64,000 nucleotides of DNA from Thiothrix sp. Its GTDB lineage: Bacteria > Pseudomonadota > Gammaproteobacteria > Thiotrichales > Thiotrichaceae. The notes below the pieces were generated by a model. It saw only the letters and a list, made by a program, of their open reading frames with translations, made no database searches and was not told the DNA's origin. Positions 54,029 to 62,921 of this stretch are shown here, in pieces. Positions within the stretch are counted from its first letter, which is position 1. Each line of letters begins with the position of its first letter. The position numbers and the translations under genes are program-made. The stretch spans positions 1 to 64,000 of the forward strand of contig NZ_JAQTLS010000021.1 in the NCBI RefSeq assembly GCF_028714775.1, read 5' to 3'.

Positions 54029-54103
54029 AACATATTATCTCCGTCCAACAACAACCTTCAATGTAGTCATTGCCAGCATTGCTGTCAACGCAAAAACAGC
54101 CCC

Positions 54104-54151
54104 ATCACGCCGCCTGCATCCGTCCCGAAAACAAACTAGCGGTCAGGATCA
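54104..54151 (+). repeat. 48-bp direct repeat, right copy, flanking the toxin-antitoxin module
   Basis: The second copy of the repeat at 53345-53392. Here it forms the 3' end of the convergent EamA transporter gene, including its stop codon complement at 54105-54107. Both host genes therefore keep an intact end. Confidence 0.95.
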
Positions 54152-54977
54152 TTCCCGCCCCCAACCATTCCTGCAATGCCATACGCTCGTGGGTCAACCA
54201 ATACGCCGCTACTGCTGCGACCACCAATTCAAACAGGAAAATGACGCTCGACTGGCTAGCCGGAATCCGCGCAACGCCGTATTGCACCGCATAAGTCACC
54301 GTGCCAATCGCCACCGCCAACCCCAGCAGCAACCAAACCGCTGACGCGGAATAGCCCTGAAATGCGGCTTGCGGATAAAATAGCAAACCGCCTGCGGTCA
54401 ACAACGCCACCCCGAACCACACCGCCACCGTTTTCGCGCCATCACTGACCGTATCCCCCAAATGCCGCCCCGCGACCACGCTCAAGGAAAAGGTAACACC
54501 CGCCGACAAGCCCAACCATTCCGCACGGTTGGCAGGCCACGGCAGCCCAATGGCAGGTTGCCACAACATCACCATTGCCCCCGCCAGCGAGAGCACCACC
54601 ACCAACCAACCCAGCAGGCTCAAGCGTTCGCCCAGCAGCACCCGCGCCAGCAACACCGTCCACAACGGCGACAGGTAAAACAGCAGCAACACCCGCATGA
54701 CTTCGCCTTCCAGCACCCCCAGCACGTAGCCGACATTGCTCCAACCGGATGTCAGCCCCAACACCAGCAACCACGCCCAATAGCGGCGGGCAAGCAACAC
54801 CTCTTTGCCATACCACCAGCCGACCACCAGCAGCGGCAAGGTGTAGGCAATGCAAATCGCCGCCAGCCCGTTTACCCCCATCGCATCCAGCAAGCGGAAC
54901 GGATACCAAAATAGCCCCCACAAGATCGCCGAATACAATAGCCCGGAAATCGCTAAGGCACGTTGCCAATTACTCAT
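54105..54977 (-). CDS. EamA-family (DMT) transporter
   Basis: A 290-residue protein with about ten membrane helices in two EamA halves. YSAILWGLFWYPFRLLDAMG starts the first, and VFLFELVVAAVAAYWLTHE, the EamA signature, lies in the last third. The substrate, typically a metabolite or amino acid exported from the cell, is unknown. It overlaps the YjdF-like gene by 8 bases. Confidence 0.88.
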   Translation of the reverse strand: MSNWQRALAISGLLYSAILWGLFWYPFRLLDAMGVNGLAAICIAYTLPLLVVGWWYGKEVLLARRYWAWLLVLGLTSGWSNVGYVLGVLEGEVMRVLLLFYLSPLWTVLLARVLLGERLSLLGWLVVVLSLAGAMVMLWQPAIGLPWPANRAEWLGLSAGVTFSLSVVAGRHLGDTVSDGAKTVAVWFGVALLTAGGLLFYPQAAFQGYSASAVWLLLGLAVAIGTVTYAVQYGVARIPASQSSVIFLFELVVAAVAAYWLTHERMALQEWLGAGMILTASLFSGRMQAA

Positions 54978-55602
54978 GCTGCAACCACGACCGCACCCCT
55001 GCTATTAGCACCACGCCCAACAACGCCCCCAAACTTGCCAATCCCATATCCTTGTGCGCATCCCATATATCACCCTGTATCCCTAGATAAGCTGCGCCCA
55101 AACCGCCGCCGAAAACTTCCGCCGCCGCCCATTCCACCAACTCGTACAGCATGGACGTGGACATCACAACATCCAGCGGCAAAAAATAGCTCCAAAAACC
55201 TTTCACCCCCGCCACGCGCATAAACATTTCCCGCAACGGATACACCAACATCAAGCCGTAAAGGAAATGCACCAGCCGGTCGAAATGATTGCGCTCAAAA
55301 CCCAGCGATTCGTTCAAGGAATAGCCAAACGCCGACTGCCACCATTGGTCATACGGCACTTCTGCATAGGTGTAATGCGAGCCAAGTTCATGCAGGCACA
55401 GGAAGGCAAACAGCAACGTGTAGGAGGTGCGCGACAAAGGCTGCGAATTGCGGGTGAACCATAAAAACCCCACCCCCAACACCGACAGCACGTTTTCCAA
55501 CATCCAGTCAGCGCGATACCACGGCGCGATCCCCAACGCGATTGCCAGCAGCAAAAACAGCCCCAGCAACAGCAGGAAATACATGCGGTTTGTCATATCC
55601 AT
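54970..55602 (-). CDS. DUF2238/YjdF-like integral membrane protein
   Basis: A 210-residue protein with about six membrane helices. The Asp/His/Glu-rich loops HELGSHYTYAEVPYD, ERNHFDRLVHFLYG and the end GDIWDAHKDMGLASLGAL are characteristic of the DUF2238 (YjdF) family. The function is unknown; the conserved acidic and His residues suggest metal or lipid chemistry. It lies 6 bases after the recB stop in the same direction. Confidence 0.82.
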   Translation of the reverse strand: MDMTNRMYFLLLLGLFLLLAIALGIAPWYRADWMLENVLSVLGVGFLWFTRNSQPLSRTSYTLLFAFLCLHELGSHYTYAEVPYDQWWQSAFGYSLNESLGFERNHFDRLVHFLYGLMLVYPLREMFMRVAGVKGFWSYFLPLDVVMSTSMLYELVEWAAAEVFGGGLGAAYLGIQGDIWDAHKDMGLASLGALLGVVLIAGVRSWLQHE

Positions 55603-55608
55603 CCCCCC

Positions 55609-58600
55609 TCATGCTTGCATCAGGTCATCCAGCGCGTCGATCAGCGCCGCATCCGGCTTATGGAAGAATACCCCAGAACCGGGAATATTGGGCTGCATTC
55701 CGCGCAAAAACAGGTATAACGCCCCGCCCGCATGGGTTTCCCACGCATAATCCTGAATCCGTTGGCGCAAGTAACGGTGCAACGCCAAACAGTAAATCAA
55801 GTATTGCAGGTAGTAATGGTGTTCCGCCATCGCCTGCTGCATCGCATCCGGGGTGTAATCATCCGCCGTGCTGCCCAATTCGTTGGACTTGTAATCGACG
55901 ATGAAATAGCGTCCCCCCGCCTCAAACACCAAGTCCACAAAGCCTTTCATGTAACCCGTCAGGGTATTGAATTTCAGCTTGTCGATCGCGGCATGGATGT
56001 CTGTCCACGCGGCAGGCAAATGTTGGTGCAAGATGCGCTGCAAGGGTTTCAGGCGCAGGCGCTCAACCGGGAAATAGAATTCCAACTCATCCAAACGCCG
56101 GGATTTAGGGATTGCGGAAAGCGCCAGCCGCGTTTGCAGTGGGGTATTCAAGGCTTTGTCCAGCAAGCGTTCCGCCGCCCCCAACCAACGTTCTGCCATG
56201 CCGTGACGTTGCAGTGCCGGAACCAGCACTTTTTCACGCTGCCCCGCCAGTGGCTGTATGAAATCCAGCTCTTCCAGCATCTTGTGCAAGCAGCTACCCG
56301 CTTGTGCGCCACGCGGAAACGGCTCGTTTTTCCCCGCCTCACTGCGGCTACGCTCAGCAAACTGCGAAGAAGCGAAGGCCAGCACGTCGTAATCCGGCTT
56401 TTCGTCATCTTTACCCGCCGCCAAACCGCTGAAACTGCCGACCTTGGGTACGGGCGGCAAGGTAAAGTTATAGTGGTGGACTTCCTGCGTATCTGTGCAA
56501 ATTTCCGGCTGGTAACGGATCGACTCAGCAGTAACGGGTAACGGTTCAAGGCCAATACAGCCATCAGAGGTATCTGCCACTTCCTGTAAACGTTGCTGCA
56601 TCAAGCGTTGGCGCTCTTCCGGCGGCATCCCGCCTTTGAGGGCTTTGCCGAGGATGTCCTTGTGTTGCGGCATCCCACCAAACAGCAGCCAGCCGAGCGC
56701 GGAATAGTAGTCGAACTTGGGGATTAGCCCGCTGACCAACGCCACCGTGCAGTGGTATTTGGCGCGGGTCAGTGCGACATACAACAGGCGCAAGTTTTCG
56801 GCACGTTCCGCCTCCCAAAAACTTGCCCGTTGCGCATTATCAGCGAGCGAATCGGCTTGCAGGCGGGACTTGCCTTCTTCGCCGCTGTCGTCGTACCAGC
56901 TAAACCACGTGCGGGCTTTGGCATCGCGTTCCTGCCACAAATACGGGCAATAAACCACGCCGTATTCCAGCCCCTTGCTTTTGTGGATGGTGACAATCTG
57001 CACCAAATTGGCATCGCTTTCGAGACGTAACTGGTGCGCATCCTGCTCTTCCGCACTGCTGGCACGTTGTTGCAACCAACGGATCAGCGCGTGCATCCCA
57101 TGCCCATGCAAACGGCTTTCGGTGTGGATGAGTTCGGCAAGGTGCAGCAAATTGGTGAGGCGGCGTTCGCCATCCGCGAAGGACAACAAGTGCGCATACA
57201 ACCCGCGCTGGCGCAGCATCTGGCGGAACATCGGCATGAAACCTTGCGTATGCCAAACTTTATGCCAAGCGTGGAAGGCTTCCAACTCGGTTTCGAGCAA
57301 CTCCGGCTGCTGGTCGAGCGCGTACAACTGGCTGGCGTTGTAGGCAAACAGCTCCGTAACCAAGGCTTGCTTGAGCGCCGATTCGCTGCCCGGTTCAGCG
57401 ATGGCACGCAAGACCGCGCGAAGTTCGGCAGCTTCGCGGGTGCGGAAAATGCTGTCACGGGACTTTTGTACGCTGGAAATGCCGCGTACTAACAGTGCTT
57501 GGCGTACCCTTTCACCCTGCTTGCCAGTGCGCACCAATACCGCGATGTGTTTGCTTTGCAGTGCCTCATCACCAACAGTGGCGATACCCTGTTGCCCAGC
57601 GGTCAGTAGGCGGGCGATGTCGTCGGCGGTTGCTTCGGCGATCAGGTCTTCGACTTGGGTGGCGTTGTGTTCGTCGAGGGAAGTCCAGTTCCAAAGGCGT
57701 ACAACAGGTAAATGTGGCGTTACGCACAAATCGGATTGGGGTTTTCCGGCTTCGACGGGTTCGTAGGTGATGGCGCTACGGAATGGGTCATCCGACTGTT
57801 TGAACAGGTGGTTGAGTGCTTTGAGCAAATCCGGGTGGGAGCGGAAATTTTTCCCCAGCGTGTGCTTGTGTTCGGTGGTTTGCGCGGCTTGCAGGTAGGT
57901 GTAAATGTCCGCCCCGCGAAAACCGTAAATCGCCTGCTTCGGGTCGCCAACGTAAAACACCCTTGGCTCTGGCGCATCGCAATAAATCCGCCCAAAAATC
58001 GCGTATTGGATCGGGTCAGTATCCTGAAACTCATCAATCAGCGCCGCACGGTATTTCGCCGCCAAACGCGGGGCAAAATCGGCATGTTGTTCCAGTGCTT
58101 GGTTCAAATGCAGCAGCAAATCGTCGAAAGTCAGGATACCCAATTGCTGCTTACGGATCGGCAATTCGCGCCGCAAGTGATGCAGCAGTTGCAAACGCAA
58201 GTGTTCAAGTGCCGCCGTTTCGTTGGTGTGCAAAGCCGTGTAAGCCGCCAATAAGGTTTCAACCTGATTAAAAAACGCATGGCTGGGCGTAGCTTTACCC
58301 GCTTTGGTCTTTTCACGCAAAAACGCGGGGGTGAAACGCTCCAAAATGTCAGCAGGAAACCCCACTTCCCCCAGCCCCGCATCCAGCTTTTCCGCCCATT
58401 TCTGCACATAATCTTTGCGGTAAGTCGAGCCATTCAATACGCCGGATAGCAACAAATCAAGCACGGTATTACGTTCCGCCGCCCATGTTTCCTGAGATGC
58501 CTGTAACGCACTGTTGAACGTGGTTTGCAACACTGCGAAATTTTCCGCATCCACCATCGGAATGTCTTCGTGCAAATACGGCTTGCCAATGAAGTTGCGT

Positions 58601-59148
58601 ACCGTTGCCAGCAAGTTATCGGGCGTCAGGTTGTGCTTTTGCAGCAAATTCAGGTGCAATGTGTCGGGGGTGAGGAAATGCTGATACCAGAATTTATCCG
58701 TCAATTCGGTAAGCAAACTGTCTTCGTTCGTCACCAATTCACTTTCAAACGGCAAGCGGGCTTCAAAGGCATTTTCCGTCAGTACCCGTTTGCAGAAACC
58801 GTGAATGGTGAAAACCGCCGCTTCGTCGAAACTGACCAGCGCCAATTGCAGGCGTTGGATGCAGGCAGGCAGTTCTACCTCTTCCAATAAGGTTTCGTAG
58901 GGTTCTTCGCTGACGCGGTTTTCTAGGAATGCCAAGGCATCCGCCAAGCGTTTACGGATACGGTCACGCAGCTCAGCGGTGGCGGCTTCGGTGTAGGTAA
59001 CGACCAAGATTTGGTCTACGCGCAGACCGTACACCGCGACCAAGCGCAGGTATAGCCAAGAAATAGTCCAAGTCTTGCCGGTTCCGGCACTAGCTTCGAT
59101 CAGGTTGGTTCCCGTTAGCGGGACGGTTTTGGCGTCGAGTGTTTGCAT
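55609..59148 (-). CDS. recB: Exodeoxyribonuclease V subunit beta (RecB helicase-nuclease)
   Basis: An 1179-residue UvrD-like helicase with a C-terminal nuclease domain. Walker A is EASAGTGKT at about 18-26; FQDTDPIQ and VGDPKQAIYGFRGAD are helicase motifs II and III; the nuclease core has FVDLVFEAGGRYFIVDYKSN near 1075-1095. RecB with RecC and RecD repairs double-strand breaks. Neither recC nor recD is adjacent in the window, unlike the usual recCBD cluster. It is followed 3 bases upstream by an AlbA-type gene on the same strand. Confidence 0.95.
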   Translation of the reverse strand: MQTLDAKTVPLTGTNLIEASAGTGKTWTISWLYLRLVAVYGLRVDQILVVTYTEAATAELRDRIRKRLADALAFLENRVSEEPYETLLEEVELPACIQRLQLALVSFDEAAVFTIHGFCKRVLTENAFEARLPFESELVTNEDSLLTELTDKFWYQHFLTPDTLHLNLLQKHNLTPDNLLATVRNFIGKPYLHEDIPMVDAENFAVLQTTFNSALQASQETWAAERNTVLDLLLSGVLNGSTYRKDYVQKWAEKLDAGLGEVGFPADILERFTPAFLREKTKAGKATPSHAFFNQVETLLAAYTALHTNETAALEHLRLQLLHHLRRELPIRKQQLGILTFDDLLLHLNQALEQHADFAPRLAAKYRAALIDEFQDTDPIQYAIFGRIYCDAPEPRVFYVGDPKQAIYGFRGADIYTYLQAAQTTEHKHTLGKNFRSHPDLLKALNHLFKQSDDPFRSAITYEPVEAGKPQSDLCVTPHLPVVRLWNWTSLDEHNATQVEDLIAEATADDIARLLTAGQQGIATVGDEALQSKHIAVLVRTGKQGERVRQALLVRGISSVQKSRDSIFRTREAAELRAVLRAIAEPGSESALKQALVTELFAYNASQLYALDQQPELLETELEAFHAWHKVWHTQGFMPMFRQMLRQRGLYAHLLSFADGERRLTNLLHLAELIHTESRLHGHGMHALIRWLQQRASSAEEQDAHQLRLESDANLVQIVTIHKSKGLEYGVVYCPYLWQERDAKARTWFSWYDDSGEEGKSRLQADSLADNAQRASFWEAERAENLRLLYVALTRAKYHCTVALVSGLIPKFDYYSALGWLLFGGMPQHKDILGKALKGGMPPEERQRLMQQRLQEVADTSDGCIGLEPLPVTAESIRYQPEICTDTQEVHHYNFTLPPVPKVGSFSGLAAGKDDEKPDYDVLAFASSQFAERSRSEAGKNEPFPRGAQAGSCLHKMLEELDFIQPLAGQREKVLVPALQRHGMAERWLGAAERLLDKALNTPLQTRLALSAIPKSRRLDELEFYFPVERLRLKPLQRILHQHLPAAWTDIHAAIDKLKFNTLTGYMKGFVDLVFEAGGRYFIVDYKSNELGSTADDYTPDAMQQAMAEHHYYLQYLIYCLALHRYLRQRIQDYAWETHAGGALYLFLRGMQPNIPGSGVFFHKPDAALIDALDDLMQA

Positions 59149-59151
59149 GGG

Positions 59152-60336
59152 TCAAACGGCAACACTGTGGTTAGTCGTACCCTGTTGTGCCGGACGTTGC
59201 ATGATGACTTTGAACTGGTTGCCTTCGCGGTCGTCAACGAATTGGATAAAAGCGTAACTTTCCAGCGCTCGCGGAATGCCGCTGCCCAAACCCCGGTAAG
59301 GCATTTGCCGGGTCGCGTGCGAAGCAATGATCGGATTACGCATATTCGACAAGCCGAAACGGATTTGCGCAATGGTCAAGTGGTTAGGCAAATGACCGGG
59401 GCTAATGATTTCTACCCGGTCGGTAAACATCAGGATGCGGATCGGTGCGGAAATGAAGTAATCACGGTGGATTAGGGCGTTGACCAACACTTCTTGTAAG
59501 GCGATTTCGGGAATTTCGAGTTTACCGAGGCTATTTACACCTTGCCCTGCCTGCAAGCGGTGCAGGTTGCGGGTGATAAACGACAGCGACTTTTCATACT
59601 GGGCAATAAGGGAGCCTTCGATGTCTTCACTGTCGCGGTAGTGTTGGCTGGCGATGCTTGTGCCGTCGATGTAAACGGCTTTGACCATGAAAGCGGGGCG
59701 AAATTGTTGCGGATTTTTACCGAACAGCAGTAGGCCAGCCAGATTGAGTTGTTGCCCGTTGCCGATGTGCAGGCTTTTGATAATTTGCGCTATTGGCAAA
59801 CCCGACTCTTCCAGCGTTTGTTGGTAGCGGTTTTCAAAGTACTCGGCGAGGCGTACCCGCTGGATGTCTTGCGGGGTGGTGCTGGGTATGAGGGTTTCTT
59901 CGGCATAGATCAGCCCGGTTGCTTGAAACATACGCTGGATTTCTTCACGGGCGGTGACGTGGCGTTTGTCTGCGCCTGCCTTGACCCAGATGCGGGCTTG
60001 GTTATCCATATAGGGTTTGTTCAAGCCTTCAGGCACACTCACGACCATTATCATGCCTTGTTCGAGGGTCATGTTTTGTGTGGTGGGGTGAATCGGTGGG
60101 CGTACATGCTGGGATGAGGCGTTGGATAGCAATTGGTTCAGGCGGGCGATGTCTTCACGGCTCAAGCCCGTGATGTTGCCACTGTCTTCTACGCCAATGA
60201 TGAGGTGTCCGCCGCCAGCGTTGGCAAAAGCAACCAGTTCAGCCGCCAAGGAATCCACGTTGGTGAAGTTACGCTTGAACTGGTGTTGGCTGTCTTCGCC
60301 TTGGGCTAGGATGGTTTGAAGTTGCTTGATGTCCAT
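59152..60336 (-). CDS. AlbA_2/ATP-binding (Schlafen-like) domain protein
   Basis: A 394-residue protein. The N-terminal AlbA_2 domain has QFKRNFTNVDSLAAELVAFA and GGGHLIIGVED (about 41-51); the C-terminal ATPase-like part has LVNALIHRDYF and GHLPNHL. Such proteins act as transcription regulators or in defence contexts. It starts directly before recB with only three bases between, so the two may be co-expressed, which hints at DNA repair or defence. The exact function is unknown. Confidence 0.85.
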   Translation of the reverse strand: MDIKQLQTILAQGEDSQHQFKRNFTNVDSLAAELVAFANAGGGHLIIGVEDSGNITGLSREDIARLNQLLSNASSQHVRPPIHPTTQNMTLEQGMIMVVSVPEGLNKPYMDNQARIWVKAGADKRHVTAREEIQRMFQATGLIYAEETLIPSTTPQDIQRVRLAEYFENRYQQTLEESGLPIAQIIKSLHIGNGQQLNLAGLLLFGKNPQQFRPAFMVKAVYIDGTSIASQHYRDSEDIEGSLIAQYEKSLSFITRNLHRLQAGQGVNSLGKLEIPEIALQEVLVNALIHRDYFISAPIRILMFTDRVEIISPGHLPNHLTIAQIRFGLSNMRNPIIASHATRQMPYRGLGSGIPRALESYAFIQFVDDREGNQFKVIMQRPAQQGTTNHSVAV

Positions 60337-60339
60337 AGT

Positions 60340-60903
60340 CTAACTATAAATTTCACTAACATTCAGGCTAAAACCGGGCAGGAACGCAATTTCTGACACA
60401 CAATCATCACCCCGCAGCAGCACCGAATCCGTCGCGGAGGTAAACACTTGCAAGGTTTTGTTACGCGGATTGGCAAACCACACTTGCAGCACACCGATAG
60501 AAAAATACTCTTCCAGCTTTTCTGCCATATCCACCCACGAATCACGCGGCGACAAGACTTCTACCACCAATTCTGGCGCAACATCCAGATACGATTTGGA
60601 TTGCACTTGTTGCAAGCGTTGGTGGGAAATGAACAGTACATCAGCCGCACGGATGCTATCAGGGTTACGGCGGATGTATACACCGACCTCACCCGTCATG
60701 ACTTTGCCGAGATTGTGCTGACGTAAAAAACTTTTGAGGTGAAAGGCAATGTCGCTTTCTGTTGCGCCATGTTCGTAGCCTGTTGGGGACATGTTGCGTA
60801 ACTTTCCTTTTATTAGTTCCACACCGGGCATATCACCCATAGCGTAAAGCTCATCTGCCGTAATGAGTTTGTCTTCAATTTCTAACAGTGTCGCGGTAGA
60901 CAT
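60340..60903 (-). CDS. Uma2 family protein (PD-(D/E)XK restriction-endonuclease-like)
   Basis: A 187-residue protein. MGDMPGVELIKGKLRNMSPTG starts the fold; IRAADVLFISHQRL, PELVVEVLSPRDSWVDM and KLEEYFSIGVLQVWFANP contain the Asp/Glu and Lys residues of the nuclease-like core. Uma2 proteins are common in cyanobacteria and filamentous sulfur bacteria; their role is not established. It lies 3 bases upstream of the AlbA-type gene. Confidence 0.88.
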   Translation of the reverse strand: MSTATLLEIEDKLITADELYAMGDMPGVELIKGKLRNMSPTGYEHGATESDIAFHLKSFLRQHNLGKVMTGEVGVYIRRNPDSIRAADVLFISHQRLQQVQSKSYLDVAPELVVEVLSPRDSWVDMAEKLEEYFSIGVLQVWFANPRNKTLQVFTSATDSVLLRGDDCVSEIAFLPGFSLNVSEIYS

Positions 60904-60982
60904 GGTATCGACTCGCAGTAATGGCCTGTTTTGATTGTAGCGGATAGCGGCAACATGATCCTATCAAAAAAAATCGCCGCGC

Positions 60983-61035
60983 CTTGTCAACCAAATCAAA
61001 TCCCAGCCGTTTTACCCGTTAAGTTTGCATTCAGC
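60983..61035 (+). repeat. Diverged leader module, copy A
   Basis: Begins CTTGTCAACCAAATC and ends GTTAAGTTTGCATTCAGC. It aligns with copy B over most positions, and weaker similarity continues downstream (CAGCT..CGGAAGCAAGCC against CAGCT..CGGAAGGCAGGCC). A poly-A run precedes it. Confidence 0.6.
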
Positions 61036-61124
61036 CAGCCAGTCAGGATGGCCAGCTAGCCGGAAGCAAGCCTTAGATAGTCCCCTTTATAGATCATCAT
61101 AAAAACACCAGAGAGCCCTTATTG

Positions 61125-61160
61125 ACCCTCCCCATTGCGCCGGGGAGGGTTTCCATTTTT
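61125..61160 (+). terminator. Rightward hairpin terminator with no annotated gene upstream
   Basis: ACCCTCCCC/GGGGAGGGT (61125-61133 and 61142-61150) with an 8-base loop, followed by TTCCATTTTT. On the opposite strand no T tract follows. It lies after copy A of the duplicated module, so a short untranslated RNA from about 61000 to 61155 is possible. Confidence 0.6.
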
Positions 61161-61227
61161 GGGGGCATTGCACAACCCATTCCCCCGCTATCATCCCGCA
61201 CCGTGCCACGTAAAATTTTTTCGATTT

Positions 61228-61280
61228 CCTGTCAACCCGATCCAAATCTTTGCGTTAACCCTGTTAAGCTACCGTTCAGC
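61228..61280 (+). repeat. Diverged leader module, copy B
   Basis: Begins CCTGTCAACCCGATC and ends CTGTTAAGCTACCGTTCAGC, 115 bases before the start codon at 61395. The following GGCAAACCC and GACGGACGGAAGGCAGGCC segments look like parts of a structured leader RNA, but no known riboswitch consensus is matched well enough to name. Confidence 0.6.
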
Positions 61281-61394
61281 ATTCGATGCCACGTAAAGGC
61301 AAACCCAGCGGCTCGGCAGCTTGACGGACGGAAGGCAGGCCACCAACTGTCCACCAAACCCAGAATGTTTAAACTATCAAGGAAGTAATAAAAT

Positions 61395-61703
61395 ATGAAA
61401 CTGTTTAGCAAAATTGCTGCTGGCATCCTCTCTGCCACACTGATGTCCCCTTGTGTATTTGCTGATAACACCGTGAATGGCTCAGGCAGCAATGCGGTTG
61501 GTAGCCATAACACAACGAGCAATCACGACGGCGGGACTGGCAATACCACGACCACCAACACTAACAGTGGCAATACCACCAACACCAATAGCGGTAACAC
61601 CACCCACAACACTAACAGTGGCAACACCACCGTTAATGTGAACGTCAGAAAGGTACGTGCTGGCGTCCCATCCGTTAAGGTTGGCACGGTTCAAGTCGAC
61701 TAA
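61395..61703 (+). CDS. Small exported Asn/Thr-rich repeat protein
   Basis: A 102-residue protein with signal peptide 1-24 (ends CVFA) and AAGGAAG ribosome-binding site. The mature centre is a NTNSGNTT-type repeat (about residues 48-85), flanked by VNGSGSNAVGSHNTTSNHDG and a basic VRKVRAGVPSVKV tail. No family is recognised. It shares the signal-peptide-plus-simple-repeat plan of the Met-repeat protein but not its sequence. Confidence 0.7.
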   Translation: MKLFSKIAAGILSATLMSPCVFADNTVNGSGSNAVGSHNTTSNHDGGTGNTTTTNTNSGNTTNTNSGNTTHNTNSGNTTVNVNVRKVRAGVPSVKVGTVQVD

Positions 61704-61712
61704 GCACTTCGT

Positions 61713-62177
61713 CTAGCGCAGCGCCCGCCCCGCTGTCCGGTTGGGCGGGTTGCTGAATTTCACCCGCACCCGCAAGCGCCGCAACACTTCCGCAGGCAAA
61801 CTGTCTGGCAACAAAATCAAGGTATACAACTTACCGCCGCTGGCACGCAAGTTCAGCACGCACAACCACGGATGCAGGAAACTGCTATCGCTTAACACCG
61901 CAAACTTACTGCCGCTGCCCGTATGCACGCGCCATACATCCACGCTGTAAAACGTCGCATCGAGTACGCTATCCCGATGGCTGCGGGTAATGTGCAAACG
62001 CCAGTAATAGCGGAAAGAAATAATCAGTGGGACAAATAACGGCAGGATTCCCCACCACGGCAAGGCGGGCATCAAGATAAGCACCACCCCAGCGAGTGCG
62101 TGGGTGGCAATGATAAAAGCCGCTAACAGGCGTGAAACCTCCGCCTGCAAATGCAAGGGAGGTTGGGTATTATCCAT
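61713..62177 (-). CDS. YgfX-type membrane protein
   Basis: A 154-residue protein with two membrane helices (about 15-37 and 39-57) and a soluble C-terminal domain with FLHPWLCVLNLR and LILLPDSLPAEVLRRLRVRVKF, the pattern of YgfX/CptA proteins. YgfX (CptA) in E. coli is encoded with SdhE; here no sdhE gene is adjacent. Function in this organism is uncertain. It lies 5 bases downstream of mtiP. Confidence 0.7.
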   Translation of the reverse strand: MDNTQPPLHLQAEVSRLLAAFIIATHALAGVVLILMPALPWWGILPLFVPLIISFRYYWRLHITRSHRDSVLDATFYSVDVWRVHTGSGSKFAVLSDSSFLHPWLCVLNLRASGGKLYTLILLPDSLPAEVLRRLRVRVKFSNPPNRTAGRALR

Positions 62178-62182
62178 TCAAC

Positions 62183-62920
62183 TTAGCAGACCAGACCACG
62201 TAACAAGCTACGGGCATTCGCCATGCCAACGGTCAGGTTGTGGTGAATTTCTTCCATGCTGATTTCTTCGTCGCATTTGCCTGCCGCCCAATTGGCGACC
62301 ACGGCACACGCGGCGTAGCACAAATCCAATTCGCGGGCGAGCGCCGCTTCCGGCATCGCGGTCATGCCCACCAGATCGCAACCGTCACGTTCCAAGCGGG
62401 TAATTTCGGCGGCAGTTTCCAAACGCGGCCCTTGGGTGGCGGCATACGTACCGTGCGGCACGACTTCCACTCCGGCACATTCTGCTGCTGCCAGCAAGGC
62501 ATTGCGCACTTCCGCACAATAAGGCCAGGAAAAATCAATGTGGGTAACGTGTTCCAATCCATCTTCAAAGAAGGTGTGCGCCCGCCCGTAGGTGTAGTCG
62601 ATGATCTGGTCAGGAATCACCAAACGGGTCGGCTGCATCGCCGGGGTAATGCCACCGACAGCAGCAATCGCCACAACCCTTTCCACCCCAAGGCTTTTCA
62701 ACGCCCACATATTGGCGCGGTAATTGACCCGGTGCGGCGGAATATTGGCGGTGTAACCGTGCCGCGCCAGAAACGCAATGCGCTTGCCGTCGATCAGCCC
62801 GTGGGTAATCGGCCCGGACGGTTCGCCATAGGGGGTATGCACCACTTCGCGGTGGGTCACTTCCAGCCCTTCGATTTCAGTCAAGCCAGTGCCGCCGATC
62901 ACGGCAAATTCAATGGTCAT
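62183..62920 (-). CDS. mtiP: S-methyl-5'-thioinosine phosphorylase
   Basis: A 245-residue purine nucleoside phosphorylase of the MTAP family. IGGTGLTEIEG starts the fold; GYTANIPPHRVNYRANMWAL and GTYAATQGPRLETAAEI follow, with DLVGMTAMPEAALARE in the active site. Members of this length beside hpt and nagZ in gammaproteobacteria (PA3004 type) use methylthioinosine in methionine salvage. Assignment over MTAP rests on the neighbours. Confidence 0.85.
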   Translation of the reverse strand: MTIEFAVIGGTGLTEIEGLEVTHREVVHTPYGEPSGPITHGLIDGKRIAFLARHGYTANIPPHRVNYRANMWALKSLGVERVVAIAAVGGITPAMQPTRLVIPDQIIDYTYGRAHTFFEDGLEHVTHIDFSWPYCAEVRNALLAAAECAGVEVVPHGTYAATQGPRLETAAEITRLERDGCDLVGMTAMPEAALARELDLCYAACAVVANWAAGKCDEEISMEEIHHNLTVGMANARSLLRGLVC

Positions 62921-62921
62921 T

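Larger units (their letters stand above)
60904..61394. other. 490-base gene-free region with a duplicated leader
   Basis: No convincing coding sequence; a rightward frame at 61122-61388 lacks protein character. The region holds two diverged 53-base copies of one module (60983-61035 and 61228-61280), the right one directly upstream of the exported Asn/Thr protein, a strong rightward hairpin terminator between them, and TGCCACGTAAA at 61204-61214 and 61287-61297. It may be a duplicated promoter/leader or two related small RNAs. Confidence 0.5.

Noticed and set aside
61281..61360. c-di-GMP-I riboswitch before the Asn/Thr-repeat gene, suggested by GGCAAACC
   Set aside because: The second conserved segment (GGACGCAAAGCC) and the P3 receptor are not matched well; kept only as a possible structured leader.
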